Both the position numbers and the translations under genes were made by a program. A stretch of 64,000 nucleotides of DNA. Origin: Hygrophila difformis (lineage: Eukaryota > Streptophyta > Magnoliopsida > Lamiales > Acanthaceae). Below the pieces are notes generated by a model. It had not been told where the DNA came from. It worked only from the letters and a program-made list of their open reading frames with translations, and made no database searches. The DNA lies in the NCBI GenBank assembly GCA_030278955.1, contig JAOANR010000014.1, positions 17,734,068 to 17,798,067 of the forward strand, given 5' to 3'. Positions 34,715 through 48,765 of the stretch are shown in pieces (position 1 is the stretch's first letter; every line of letters starts with the position of its first letter).

Positions 34715-34723
34715 CTATAGAGT
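34715..34723. repeat. TSD of hAT-like element at 34200 (right)
   Basis: CTATAGAGT, identical to 34191-34199. Confidence 0.7.
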
Positions 34724-35134
34724 ACAGGGATATTAATAGGTAAAGGGAAGTGGTAGGTGTTCCTGTTTCAAGGTCGACATTTGCAATGTCAAACAGCACT
34801 TTGTAAGCAGGAGAGGAGGTACAACAACTTGAGTACTTTTGTTCGTGTAATAATAATACTACTATGGCATGTTTACTTTTGAATCCATCCTACAGAGGGG
34901 ACCTATAGCTATTCATTGGCCTGAACACGGGAATAAACATGTGCATTGTTCCTAATAGTATGTACTTGTGCTCCATTTTTATTTGGTGATTGAGTGTGAC
35001 TGTAGAGCTGATAAAATAAAGGATTTAGTTTCGGTTTGATTCCATTTGTTCTTTGAAACGGCCTCAAACATATTTTAATATTTAAAAAATCATTTACTCT
35101 AGACTCAGCTGTCTCAACTTTTTTTATAAGTATT

Positions 35135-35306
35135 GAGAAGAGGACTTAGCCCAAGTGGTTAAGTCCCTAGACTTCTAACGGAAGGTTGGAGGTTCGATTT
35201 CTCACCGGCCCCCTATCCCTCCCTTTTATTTCTTTTTGTAATTTGTGTGTCATGGACTCCCACCACCCTTTCCTGGCCTGTATAGGCTGTTCAGCAAAAA
35301 AAACTC
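35135..35306 (+). mobile_element. tRNA-derived SINE (172 bp)
   Basis: It has a polymerase III A-box-like TTAGCCCAAGTGGTTAAG, a B box GGTTCGATTTC, a C-rich body, a TTTTTGTAATTTGTGTG stretch and a terminal A run. It is flanked by TTTTTATAAGTATT at 35121-35134 and 35307-35320, a perfect 14-bp duplication. Confidence 0.85.
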
Positions 35307-35320
35307 TTTTTATAAGTATT

Positions 35321-36976
35321 AGTATTAGAATTAAATTGTTTAGTGAACTCAAAAATGAGCTATGACTTACTTTCAGACACAAAAATTTGATTTTTACTAG
35401 TTAGTTTTAAACTCGAACTTGATTTGACTTGTTAAGAATTCGAGGCCGACTCGTTCGTTTAAGCTTAAGGAACCAACTCGAGCTTAATTTTATACCCATT
35501 TAATAAACAAACCAAGCCCGGCTTAGCTCATAGCTCAAGTATCAAGTTCGAAGTCGCTCGGGTCATTTAATTGCTGTAAGCGTGAGTCTGTAATTCTGCC
35601 AGCTGCTGGGATTCAACTGATTCAACCCTCAATTACTCGGTAAACAATGGTGGTACTGTTGTCACCAAAAAAAATATATAAACACAATAATAGATTTGTT
35701 TAAGGAAGAAAAATATATAGGGGAATAATGCAGTATTTTTAGCACTGAAAATCTAAGCAATCTCATACTAATTTATAATTTACCTGCAGCAACTCAAGGT
35801 GACAAAGACCACTATTCTGATAATCAAAATTATCCTCTCCTTTAAAATCTAACAGTGAACAGTGAAGTGATCTCACAAATAGACATATACCTGCAAAAGT
35901 ATGATGCATATAATACCAGTAGTGTTTATGTGCATTTATATATCTATAAGATACTATGGCAAGGGAAAATGACAGGATGTTTGACTTCAAAAAATCAACC
36001 TCAACAGGAACAGGTGCCAGGTGCCTGTACATGTGGCCTCCCAATTCTTCACTGATGTGAATTATGATGATGATGACGATGATGCAAATGGCAATCAAGA
36101 TATCTCATTTCCATAATTCCCCCTCAATAATGCATTATTGAAATTCATGTTGCATCAGACCAGGCTACACCCCAAGACCCTAGTCCCCAACGGGGCAACA
36201 TGCCCAAATGAATCAACAAAAGCTTAGAATATAACAGAAATCAGAATACTTCCTCTAGACACATTAACCACTTCCTAGCAGCATGTAAAGAGGAACAGAG
36301 GGAATAATGCAAACATGGTACACTTGCACCACTCAATGGTGTTGGAAATCCTCAAAAATATGCATGTGTGAGTTGGCAAACTAATTTCTTCATTTATATA
36401 GCAAACAAGACGACATCCATGTTCGATTTCCTTATAGCTACATTCGGTGCTTATACTGGAACTGCAACGACACCACCCTTAATTTAACTACAACTACCGA
36501 GGCTAAAAATTCAAAAATAATAATGCATGCAGGGCTCACACCGAAGAGCTGTACCCAACCTGGGCAAAAATTTGCCAGGGTGTGCAGATACAAAAATATC
36601 CATTCCTTTTTTGTATGTCACAATAATTTCGAAATGCAAAAACAAAACCTCTTGCACTGATCCATCTAAACATGCGGCAGAGAAGCTACATATGTGGCGT
36701 GACACGGGAACGTTGGGCTTTCTGGTGGGTTGATAGAAAGTCCTTGGCTGAATCCGTGTCTGCCAAATGCCAGACGTTAAACAACTGAGAGTCTTTCTAT
36801 CCCATTTTGGACAGACAATGGAGGGAAATCATCTTCATCCCTTAGATGATATGAAGACCTCAATGGAATCCTACATTTTCAGAGTTGGAAAAAAATGGCC
36901 CAATACAAAATCAAAATTGGTCAGCAACCACACACAGAGAGAAACAGAAGCACAGGCAGTTGTATGTAAAATTCTT
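35321..36976. other. Region 3' of the nucleotidyltransferase gene
   Basis: No independent gene. It probably includes the 3' UTR and perhaps a 3' terminal exon of the minus-strand gene ending at 36977: an AG acceptor precedes ACACGGATTCAGCC on the minus strand near 36760, and the frame is open from there for about 35 codons. Confidence 0.35.
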
Positions 36977-39900
36977 TTACCTATCCTGTTCTTCACTCAA
37001 TGGAGGTTCTGACATTTGTGTCCCTGTGCTAGCTAGTGGGGACGAAGGAACAGGCCTTTGTTGTCTGGTTTGTCCCAAAACAGGCGATCCAGGTCCATGT
37101 TCAACATCAGATTCAACCACTGGCTCAGGTTGGATTTGTGAGCCATTTGCAACCCTGGGTAATCCTCTCCTATGAGGTAAAAATGACAGATAGATAGGGC
37201 TTGAACTGACCTCCGAGCTTTTCTCAACACGGACTTGAGGAGTTGGTGTTTCATGGCTTCTTCTGTCTGTCATATGCTCATTGCTACTTGGGGACTTTGA
37301 TGCTGCCTGATTCTTTCCTTTCATAGTTGTAGACCTATAACCCTGTGGGCTTTGGTTCTGCAAAATAATAATAATATTAAAAAAAAAAACCAAAAAAAAA
37401 CAAGCTCATCTATTGATGCCTAGATTTCTAAGTGTGGGTTGGCATTGGGTACTATCTGACTAATTGAATAGAGCGAGCAAGCAATCCGAACGTTAAATGA
37501 GGCCATTGAACAATACCAAATTCATGTAATAATCAATGTAAAAACAATAAATCCAGAGTCCATAATTGTCATACCGTATTTGGAATATATGTGCCTGTCC
37601 CTTTGGGTTTTGGGGCCTCTTCCCATCCAAATGCAACACCCGGTATTAAAACAGGCCGCATAGTATACACTGGTTGATTTGGGTGGAAGCCATTTAGACG
37701 CAGATGGGGAAACCCATTCTGCTTAAAATGGGCTACTGGTGGGGGACCATCCCATGGACTATTATTCTGATACAATGCAGTTGATAATGGAGGAAGATGT
37801 AAAGAATGTACACCTGATCCATACTCACAGCACCATTTACCATACTGTAAGCATCGAAAGTAACCATCATAATCACCAGTAAGATCTGACGAGCTTAAAG
37901 ATTCGTGTTTATCACTTCGGCAAGAAGAGTACGGCTCCATATCTATGTGATTTGGATTAGAAGTCGATGATGACTTTTGTGTTGAAGGAACAGTAATGGG
38001 TTTCTTTGAAGCCACTACTTCCCTACCAATCAACTGTTTCTCATTGAGGCAACCTCCAACTACAGCACCTTGGTTCTCATCTGCCCCAACAACTGAGGAA
38101 GAAGCATTCTTGTCATACCTGTAAAGTTTATCTGAATCTTGCTTTACATCATTCACACTGTCATCATGTACTTTGGATCTAGAAACGTACAGGTGAGGGG
38201 CACATAATAAGGGCCTCGGTACTGCCCTGATGGCATCCTTTGCAACAGGAGTTTGATTCATTGATGAACCAGGAAAACATTTATGAGTTCCAAGACCAGA
38301 GGCATTAAGGTTGTTTGAATTCTCAGAAGAACTAGGATCCAGAGTACTGGGTTTCGAAGGCTGGTCACTATTCAGTAACACTGTCTCTTTATTTAACACT
38401 AAGCTTTGTTTCTCCTTGCTCTTCTCCATCTGTGATGATCTGCTTTCCATCTCATGTGATAAATCGTTTGAAAATCTACCTGAACTATGCTGCTGATAAT
38501 CACTGGAGTTGGCACACCCTTCGAACGTGGAGGAATTATGAATCTTAGGCGATACTGTTTCGGGTATATGCACTCCCTGGATGGGCCTCTTGAGGAATTG
38601 AGATGGTCCAAAATCTGGAACATCAGGCTTTTGTTCACCTCCATGCCTCGCCATAGTGTTTGGGAAGAATTTGTGAAGCTCGTTGGCTATAGAAATTTTG
38701 GGCTGCCAAAGCATTATAGCAAGTTTCCGTGCCCCATAAGAGAAAGCACTGCATATGCGGTAGAAGTTTCCTACATGGAACATGAAAGTGAAAGTTCAAA
38801 TGAACTTTGTCATTAAAAAATTATGGCAGAATTTTAATTGGGAGAAAAGTGAAGGTCATGAAGGAAACACTTCGACGGTCCTCAAATGCAATAATTTGTC
38901 GATGCAAACCAAATAAGATACACATTGGGGAAGAATGTAGTTGTATAATTTTCAATAACATCGATAATATCTTCTGTCCTGGGGCTGAGACATTGATGAC
39001 GGACACCAAAGCAGGATTTAAATATCCCGTATATGAACCACTCTCTCCTACAAGAAAAACCGTCCTATCAAAAACAGAAACTAAATAATTTATACCTTTG
39101 CTGACACTACGTCCCAGATTATTGATTTCTTTCAGTGGATCAACTATGTTGAGATGCTTTCGCTGAAATGCACGTAAAGTTTTGTCACCACTCGTAGAAG
39201 GAACTGAAAACTTGCTGACGCAAGAACTGAGGAAATCATTGCTCAGAAGCAAATCTGCATCACAATCTTCTGGCATTTCCACTGGAAAACAAAGAGCAGC
39301 AGACACATATAAGTCAAATTATCTATGATTTGTGATTCTATCAAGAAGGCACTGCTCACCAACAATTTCCGGCATTGAAGAAATCCGAACAGGACCTTGT
39401 AAGCTGATGCAATAGGTATCCCAATCAAACTTGCTGAAGTAGTCCAAAAATTTATATAGAACCTAAAGAAGAATTTATTAAGTTTATCAGTAAAGGCAGA
39501 TTGAAAGAACTTGATAATATTCAAAAGCACTCACAGCTAAAGGCCCATCCAGTGTTGAGTGAAAAAAATGAAATATGTACAACACCAGCGTCTCCAAAGC
39601 ATATGTAGAAATCAACCCGTGGTGAGCACCAAGAATACGACTTTCATAGTAACACCATGCTTTGATCAGGATGATACTGCGCTTAAAGAGATGGTCTTTG
39701 CCAATGAGGCGATCAACCTGAAGATAAATTCAAACTGAAAGATTAAAACATTGGATGGACCCACCTTCACATACGCTATTTGAATAAATTTTTAGCCTTC
39801 CAAGAAAAACAGTGAGTTTTATTAAGCTTGGGTTTTCTCCACGACCTAAACACTAGTACTTTTTAAAAGGAAGAGGTTAATAGCGGTAATGAAATTAAGA

Positions 39901-42900
39901 GATAATTAATTATCGCATTAAAGAATGTGATACGGGGTGCAGGATATATTGATGGAGACTGCCATATTACAGAGACCACATATCAAACACCTCAATTATA
40001 ATTGTGAAAATGAACATGGTTAAACCAAAAAGACACTCTTATTCTAAAATCAAAATAAATGCTAATGCTAAACTGTAGAATGCATGAAAAGAACAAAGTA
40101 AAATAAATATTCTTTATTATAACAATCGATTGTCATATGGTTTTACAATACATGTTCTATAAATCATTCAGCACAGATATCATTCCCAAACCATCACCAA
40201 AAGGATATATTTTTCAATTTACTCGTCGTTTAATATTAAATAAGCATAAATATTACACCCTCCGTCCCATTACAATTGTCTTGTTACTGTTGGACACGGG
40301 AATTAAAGCAGATTGATTTGTGAGTATATGATGGGTCCACATAGTTGTTGGGGAAAAGTATTTCTTTTTATAGAAAGAAGACATTTGAGATGGGACATCC
40401 AAAAATAGTAAGTAGGGCATTTCAATTGGGACGGAGGGAGTATATTTCTACAGTTACAGAATATCATTAGATAATTGCTTAGCAAATAATTGTGCTCTTC
40501 TTACACCATAAAAAGGTGAGTAAAATATTACAAGATTTTGTCACCACACATGAAAGGTTTTTTCCTTTTCTTTTGGAAAGTTACACACCCAAACCCACAC
40601 AGGAGATTACCGAGTATGAGACAGCTTTCCTCTGATAAGCATATGATTAAACAAGAACAACATATAAATGGAAACATGAGTCTTGATGAAGCATTCTGGT
40701 AAAAATACGAAGTTAAATCACTTTTCGTAAATATTTTAGAATAAGTTACCTGCTCAAGAAAGCACAAAGTACAAAGCCCTCCAATTTGATTAAAGGATAC
40801 ATCAACAACGATATCTTGAACAATACATTTCACAAGTTTAACCTGCCACATATGCATCACATCCAAGGCAAGTGGAAACAATCATAATTAAGGCATGCAT
40901 TGTGATGTTTTGAATCAAAGCTTCCGTGAAGGGAAAATGCATCAAATAGACTTGTAAGGAAGCACAGACTTGTGAGTAAGCACAGGGGTGGATGTATGTG
41001 TATGGTATAGGACACCACTCAAATTGATGAAATTGCTATTTTAGGCTAAAACTCTTTTTCACATTTGGCTTAATTTTGTTTGGTGCAACCACTCATTTTT
41101 GTGGTGACACCACTATCATCAATTTCAACCTAGCTTTCCTCTATGATAATTTTCTGAATCTGCCACTGAGGAAACAGTCAACAAAGCAAGAAAGTTAATG
41201 CAATGTTTGGTTTCATATCTACACTGTAGCAAGCATGATCATAGTTATAAACTATACTTTTCATATTTAGTAGTCCAAGACTCCAACCAGCTAGATTTCA
41301 CCATATATCAACAAATTTAAAAATGAGAAGATAATTTTGGAAATTTCAGTAACTCCAAATTTGTAGTCGATCAGATCTTGTCATCTTGCATGCTGCATTA
41401 AGCACTAGTAAAATGACCAAGGTTCACAGTAAGAGAAGTAGAAAGTAAGGGAAAGTGGGCCCAGCCAACAGATCATCCAAATTTACTCCCAAGAGGCAGG
41501 CAATGTTCCATAGTCAAAATAACTGAAACAATATTATGCAGCAATTGGATAGGTTTCAAATTCTGATGACATTGCAAACTGGACCAAGCTAATAAACGAA
41601 AAAGATAATTTGTTTAAATTCTAATGATGGGATAAGCGAAATTCCACAAAGAACAAGTGAAAATACAGTTGTTCAGAAATATTTTTTCAGTTGATCCATG
41701 CATCTCCTCCAATAATGCAGTAAATATGAGTCATTGAACATTCTTGGATAAAGAGAAATAGAGGCCACCACCAATGAAAGAACCAGCTCAGTTCTCATTT
41801 GCTCACTGTCTATACTCTATACTGAACATAATTATCCATATTTCAAGTATAAACTAACTTTATAAGATTGAATGCATCTAAAAAGGAAAACATTAGGTTC
41901 CTCCTGTAAAGAATTATTAAAATAAAAGGTATCTCACTAAGTTTAATATATAGCATCTTTTCAGCTGCCCAGCTATAATGAGAAATTCTCTACATGCACA
42001 AGGACTTAATGAGGTAAGGCATTGTATATGTACCATGGAGTGACCTAATTAAAGAAACCCATTCTCCAGAATCCAGATATTTACCTACAATCCAATTCCA
42101 TGACAACTCCTGAACATCTAGGAACTGCAAAATTGACCCATATCACAACAATTGTTGCTTTCAAAGTTACTTGTGTGCATACCACACTAGTAAAAATCAT
42201 GTGTTACATAACAGTTTCGATACCAATCAGTAATTTTCTTTGATTCTAAATACCAATGATTTATGCTACCAGACAAAATGATGCAATTAGAAACTGAAAG
42301 TTATGGAATATCTGATACAAATAATTAATATGATAGCTATGTGAAGTGTTAACTAAACTATGTTATGTCAAGCAGAAAGTCATAACATCAACTATGACAT
42401 CTCATCTTGAGCATAATTATCTATAATAATGAATCATACCTCAGCACGGATGACCTGGACATCCTTCACCAAAAACTCTGAAGCTGTATTCTTCACTTCT
42501 TCTTCAAGTACCAAACTTATATCATCAACCAAAGTATCTTCAACATTTGCACCAGCAAAAGCAGTCAAATCAATATCTCCATCTGGAAGGTAAGTTTTCA
42601 ATGGTACTGATCCATACGGGAATACCTGAAAAATATACAAACTTTTAACCAATAACTATAAAGGTGGGAAAGAAAAATAAGTTTAATAAGAATTATAGTC
42701 AAACAAATATTGTGCATGCATTGGCCGCATCACACATACATGTGCATACAGGAAACCACATATATGAGAGGTGTAGTTTGATTAAAAGAGATAAAAATAA
42801 ATAAATAAAAAAAAAAACAGAGAACAATAGCAGTAAGCAAGCAATGCACATCTTACATAATGACTCATAAAAATTATGTGCAATAAAGATATTTTGTGGT

Positions 42901-44257
42901 CAATATGTGGGACATAAAAATTGGTGATAGGTGGAAACAAAACTTAGAAATATTGGTCCAGCAATGTGGCAGTTGGTCAGATTTTCAAGCACATTCTTTG
43001 AAATGCTAAACACAAAAAGGTACATTAACACTAATCTTCGAACTCTTTTTAACAAAAAAAATTTGCTTATACTTTTCATAATCATAGAACTTGCTTCGAG
43101 CAGCTTTCTTGATAGGCTTGTCATATACTAGCTCTTGTACAAATAGATATTGATGCAAAATTTGATCATTGCAAAGCTAAAGCATGAAAGGTAGAATGCA
43201 GCGTGCACTGCATTAGCAAATAAAAGGGAACGAATAACTGGGAAAGAAAAACATTAAAGGAAGATAACACACAAGACAATAGATCCCTCTTAACACATAG
43301 CAGACAAAAGACCTGGCTACAGGCCAATACAAGGACAAAGGGTTTAATGGGTTTAATATTCTCTATGAATAAGATAAGTTCGCAGTTTCGCAATAAGTCT
43401 GATCATCTAAAGAAATTTCTCCAATGCATTGATAGTTTTAAATAACAAATAACTGACGTGAAGAGGGGCCTTATAGTCACTACCGTACATGACAAGCCTA
43501 TAGAACATATTAGGAAAAACTTTCCTATATTAGCTCACTAACAATCAAATACATGAGGACAAGATTGATGACCTTTTTCGAAATTATAGATAAAGGTTTA
43601 CAAATAAATTACTTCCTATATATAAAGAACCACCCTTTTCGCGGAACCATTTCCACGTGGCAACGAAATAACTTCCTGTATAAGTTACATTCTTCTATAT
43701 AGAATAGCTAGACATCAATTAGATACCAAAGCAAAAGTAATAAGAACTAAATTCACTACATAAGATATCCCTTCATTAAAAGCAACAGATATTCAAACAC
43801 GAAAACTGCAGTGAAAGTAAATTCAAGATGGAACAAACATCACATAAAACTGGTCATCACCACACGTATAACTAGCATTAGAAGCAGCAAAATTATACCA
43901 AATGACACTACCCTCATGTGGAGAAATCTCAAACCATTGGCAAACACAAATAGGCACAAAATGTACAAATATGACTATTTAAAAGAGTGGTATGGGAGCA
44001 GAGAGTTTTTTACTTTTCACCTCTGCACCAAGACAATTCCTCATTAATCTCTGAATATAATCAACAATCTTCTTTCTCCTATCTTCAGATACAGGAGTGG
44101 GTTGGATCTTCTGGATTAGTTCACGGATGGCTTTATCCGCTGCAGCCCAATTCTCCTGACAAATTTCCGATGGGTTTGCCTCCATCAAGGACGGCGAACA
44201 ATCTGCGGGCACAAACCCCGCCGCCGCCACGGCGCCGCCCTCGGGCAGATCACCCAT
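36977..44257 (-). CDS. Nucleotidyltransferase with PAP/OAS1 substrate-binding domain, 8 exons (854 aa)
   Basis: Minus strand, exons 44257-44021, 42625-42440, 40842-40750, 39717-39535, 39462-39360, 39281-39096, 38770-37575 and 37357-36977. All are GT/AG with continuous frame. Exon 2 carries the DNA polymerase-beta-type nucleotidyltransferase signature: GSVPLKTYLPDGDIDLT, with the G-S of the G[GS] helix and two catalytic Asp in DGDID. The third Asp is in IVVDVSFNQ (exon 3). Exons 4-6 encode the helical PAP/OAS1 substrate-binding domain (HHGLISTYALETLVLYIF, NIVDPLKEINNLGRSVSKGNF). The long exon 7 tail is Ser/Asn-rich and disordered. The family is the plant noncanonical poly(A)/poly(U) polymerase-like group; the RNA substrate is not known to me. 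The last codons before 36977 read AGG TAA, where AG|GTAAAAG could instead be a donor, so the C-terminus is uncertain. Confidence 0.85.
40256..40440. mobile_element. Stowaway MITE in an intron of the nucleotidyltransferase gene (185 bp)
   Basis: It starts CACCCTCCGTCCCATT and ends AATTGGGACGGAGGGAG, with TA at 40254-40255 and 40441-40442. It sits in the intron between exons 3 and 4. Confidence 0.8.
40983..41168. mobile_element. Small MITE in intron 2 of the nucleotidyltransferase gene
   Basis: The left end CAGGGGTGGATGTATG and the right end complement CAGTGGCAGATTCAG are inverted relatives of the CAGGGGCGGAT-type termini common in plant hAT-like MITEs. No clear target duplication. A related diverged stretch lies at about 48481-48717. 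Confidence 0.5.
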
Positions 44258-47235
44258 GAATTGATTAATTTTGTTTGTATTTTCAGGAACGGAAATAGCC
44301 AACAAATCAATAATTTCAACTCCACTACCGTATACTACACAACAACAACAAACGCGGTAAAAATCAAAGGGTAATCACAGAAACATTAGAAAGAAGAAGT
44401 CCCCATGATCCGGTAAACATAATTAAATTAATACAGCTGAAACCAATAAAAGGAAAAGGGAAGGAAGATGGCTCCTTTCTGTTTCTCCTTCCGCCCCTGT
44501 GAAGTGCGGCGCGGAAAATGAAAACCGGGGCTTAACTTGGGCAAATCAAATACAATCAAAATCAAGAGTGCACTTGGGCAAAAGACTAATAATCAGAAGT
44601 GGGGATGGTTGATGGTTGGGAGTTGGTCTGGCGGCAGCCGCAGCACAAATGTTCGATATATTCTTTATATGGGTCAAGGGTGGGCCTAATGGCGTATAGG
44701 CTCCGTTCAAGTTCCAGGAACAGTTGCAGACAAGAAAGCACCACACAGAGACGCAAACTGGAGGAAAACCTTTGCTAAGTACTATTTGTATTCAGCATTT
44801 CAATTTCAGTAAGAACACTGATTGTCTTATAATGTTCTTGGATCAGGAGGAAGAATCACCCCACTATTCATCCTTTCATTGCCATACATTTACTTTACCT
44901 TCCTGTAATGTTTTTTTTACCGCTGGAATCACTGTTTTCTTTTCTTTACGTCACCGGATTCAAGTAATTTGATTTTTCTTTTTTCTCCAGATTAAGGTAA
45001 TTAAAATTAAAATACTAGTATAATTATACTTTGTAACTAATAAATAACCCGTCGAGACCGCATAACTTTATATTTTATATAATATATATATTTATATTAT
45101 ATAAAGAAATAATAAATTGTATTTTGAGTAATGAAAAATATGTAATGATTTTTTATACATTCAAAAATATGATAATATAATTTAATTATTTTTAAAACTA
45201 ATAAAAAAATCATATTATACCGTATTCTTTAGCTTTTGTGGCTTGTTCAGTACAAATCTAACAGATCAATAAAAATAAATATTAAAATATAATATTTTAT
45301 TTGATTGGACATTTAAATTAAGATAAAATAAAATTTAAAAATAAGTATGAAGCATAATATGAAAAAATTCCTAACAATTTGCTGAAAATTTCATTGGTGA
45401 AAATCTCATTGATAAGGGCTAGTATAACACTATCTTTTAAAATGTCTGAATTTGAAGTGGTGCAGTTTAAATTTGTATATGTACTTTAAAATATTACTGC
45501 TATAGGATCACCCGTAGAGTATAAGAATATCATCCGAAAATGTCACATCTAATTATACATCTCAAAAATCAATACCCGTTTTATCATCACCTACATCAAC
45601 TATCCATTTTGCAAATTTTTTGCCATATATAAATTTCACTGGTATCTTGAGTTAATCATTCTAAATTGTATATTAATGCTTTTAGTCACATCTTGCCAGT
45701 GACACAAAAAAATTACAACATAACTGTTCATGGTTAAAAATTAGTTTTGGAAGATAAAATCCGACATTCTTTAAAGATTGACACTGACTTTTGTCTATAA
45801 TTATAGCAAAACAAACTGTGAGTGAGAATTTTCTCATCTCAAATCGAATAAAAATTTTGGTTAAATCAAATAAACTCATAAATATTCTACCAATCAAGAA
45901 TATTCTACTTTCATGGTTTGAAGGGTTGATGGAATGGCTAAGGGATTTTGGGAGATGATGTATTTTTTACGATGAAAACTTGATGCTTGTTGATATTTAT
46001 GCAATTCCTATATCTAGGGTTCATGATTATTAATTTGGATTAATGTTTTTGGATCCGAATGTTTGTCTAGATTAATAGTTGAATACCAATTTAATTTGGG
46101 TATCCGTAATTGTACTTGAATTGAATAGGTGGTAACCGGGTTGATTAGTTCCCTCCTGGGGAATTGTGTAATCAAATTGAGAATTATTCCGCGTAGGTAG
46201 TAATTGGTTTGAATCGGCCTTTTCTAAATTGTAATGCAATTGAACAATATTTTCTATGGGTGTACCTAGGAATGTTGATTCGATTAGGGGCAATTAACGA
46301 GCGTACTTTAATTGTCTAATCTGTAAGGAAAAGTTGGTTGTCTAAGCGGACCTGACAACTATAACCGGGTTATCAACTTGTATCGTGTTTATGCATCGGT
46401 GATCTTGCCCAAATGTCATTCCAATTCATTCTTTGAACTAGAGGTTTTTAATTTCATATATTACAAAATCAATCTTGTTTAATCTTGTGCTCTTGAACTC
46501 ACTTTGATATTTATTTACTTGTGACAATGCCAAAAACCCCCTTTAAATTATTGTATATAATATGAAATAGTTGTATTTCAATCCCTGATGATTCGACCAT
46601 TGTCACAGCTATACTATATTTATTTTGTATTTGGTGACACGTGATTAAATTATCTTTTGCAGCTATACGAAAAGCTGTCAATCATGCATGCTTTGCTAGT
46701 GTAGTAATACCAAAGAGAGATTCGCAGTGATAGGATATGGGCCACAAATGGACAAACGGATTGGGCTATATAAAGATTTTTTTTTTTGGGCTTTAAGGGC
46801 GGGCTACTACTAGGTCCAGTTTGATTACTACCCTTTGGATCGTACCCGACAATGCAATTCATACTCCAACGCCCAGCCCAGTGGCATGTATTTGGTGGAC
46901 TTCCAAACTCGAAAGAAAAGTCTATACATATACTTGCTCCTTTTTTTCTTTCTTTCTTTCTTTCTTTCTTTTTTTTTTTTTTTTTTCCTTTGCATATTTG
47001 GTAAATGGTTAATGTTCACATACATATTTTAACTTAAAATTTTATCATATTTACACAAGTTAAAATATAATCGAGTGATATCTTTGATTCATCTCGTTTT
47101 GTACTTTTTAAATATCGAAATTTTAGAATTTTACTTGCACCGAACTTGAAATATTAATGGTTTAAAATGTGCATTGAACTGCGCACTGAAAATTATAAAA
47201 AGGTAATTATATCTTTCCACCAACTATAGTATATC

Positions 47236-47268
<33 letters not shown>

Positions 47269-48765
47269 GCCTATTTGACAATTAGTTGTTAATTGTTAAT
47301 TGATTACGTGAGTAATAAATTAGTTAAAATTAAAAGTTTGACAATTTTGAGACCAACTTTCTGCCTACAATAAGTTGAAATTCAAAATGCTACGTTTTGA
47401 GGTGGATTCAAAAACAAAGTTGATTAGACACTGTTAATACATTGTTTGAACTTTATAACCTGTACTTTTCATTGAGATGTTGACACATGTGTTAGCACAT
47501 TGCTTTGTCGACGACAGTTATCAGACTCGACTGGGTTTAATGATCTGGCTATATATTTGTATCGAGTCTGTAATTTGAAAGTAGATTGAGTATTCATTGT
47601 TTAGATCTTTACTGTATAAGTCTTGAGAGTTTTTCACAGTTCTTGAGTCTTCAAGATAGTTAGTTTGATCTTTAAGATGATAATACTTTGAAGAATTCAA
47701 GTTGTAATTGATCTGCGCTTATTGTAAACGTATGGAGTTGAAGATTCAGGTTTATCAAAGAAGAAGAACGAAGAAGATCAGATTCAATGAGATTCTGGCG
47801 ATTCGGATCAGGGGTGTTTAGTCCTAAGGATGGAGTTCATCTAGATAGTTCGTCTAGTGTTGAGTCCGATTCTAAGGTTGAATCTAGGTTGAAGTCTGTA
47901 GAGTTTTTTGGTTCTTCTTAGTCTAGATAGTCTGGTATCCCCAGATGTAGGTTGCAAACCGAAGTGGGTCAACAAATTCTTGGTGTTCTTATTGTTTTCC
48001 ATACACACAAAGTTACAACACACTAATAACGAACTCAATTGAATCTTGGTTAAAATGGACCTTCAGACATTATTTTAAGTAATTTTATTTCTTTAAAAAG
48101 CTATTTTGTCTCATAATGTCTCACAAGTCACAAATGAGTTGATTCAATTTAGTTGTTTTGTCAAATAACCCATACGAACTATAAGATTGAGGTTTAATTA
48201 ATGTTTTGGTTGGATTCCCAACTAACCCTTCAACAAAATATAACACACTATTTAACCAATAGTTGGTTGGTTCAACTTAAGTAGTAGTAATTATTAGCAT
48301 TGAAAAGTTGTATGGAAAAATGCATATCGATCCATAACAGTGAATGAGAGGGAAACGAAACTAATTTGTTGCAAAAACTTGCACCTCGTTTATTTTCATC
48401 TTTGTAAAACAGTCTATGGCGGTTCTAGGTAGGCTTAACATGGATTCATTGCCATCTTTATATAACAATAAACTATTATGCAGTAGCGGATGTAGAAAAT
48501 TTAAGTGGTGTTAAAAAAAAAATAATAGAAACTGTATTGAATTAGTGGTTGTAGTTACAACACAAAAAGTATTGAGTATAGCTTGGTTAGAATGAATTGT
48601 TGTGGTGTCACAATAAATATTGAGTGGTGGCATCAAGCCTGATCTTGTTAAATTTAAAAAATTCTGTCTTAAAATAGCAGTTTAAATAATTTAAGTGGTG
48701 TCATGTGTCAACTCTAATTAACACATGCATGCTATTATGTACTCTATTTAGCTTGTAGTCTTCTA
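44258..48765. other. Long intergenic region right of the nucleotidyltransferase gene
   Basis: The first 300 bases are the promoter/5' UTR side of the minus-strand gene. 45900-46640 is less AT-rich and looks like non-coding retroelement DNA, but no LTR, primer site or domain was found. There is a CTTT/T tract at 46941-46986, a half Stowaway at about 47040-47210, a TA/TG microsatellite at 47235-47270, and a diverged MITE at 48481-48717. No gene seen. Confidence 0.4.
46941..46986. repeat. CTTT/T microsatellite
   Basis: A run of CTTT units followed by pure T. Confidence 0.8.

Noticed and set aside
35135..35306. A functional tRNA gene
   Set aside because: The A and B boxes are present but no cloverleaf can be formed; tail and duplication indicate a SINE.
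38311..39088. Plus-strand ORFs over the nucleotidyltransferase gene
   Set aside because: They overlap well-supported exons on the minus strand and have no features of their own.
45900..46640. An LTR retrotransposon or gene in this less AT-rich stretch
   Set aside because: No LTR pair, primer site or protein domain could be seen; left as unassigned.
46821..47032. Short ORFs through the CTTT tract
   Set aside because: Simple-sequence artefact.
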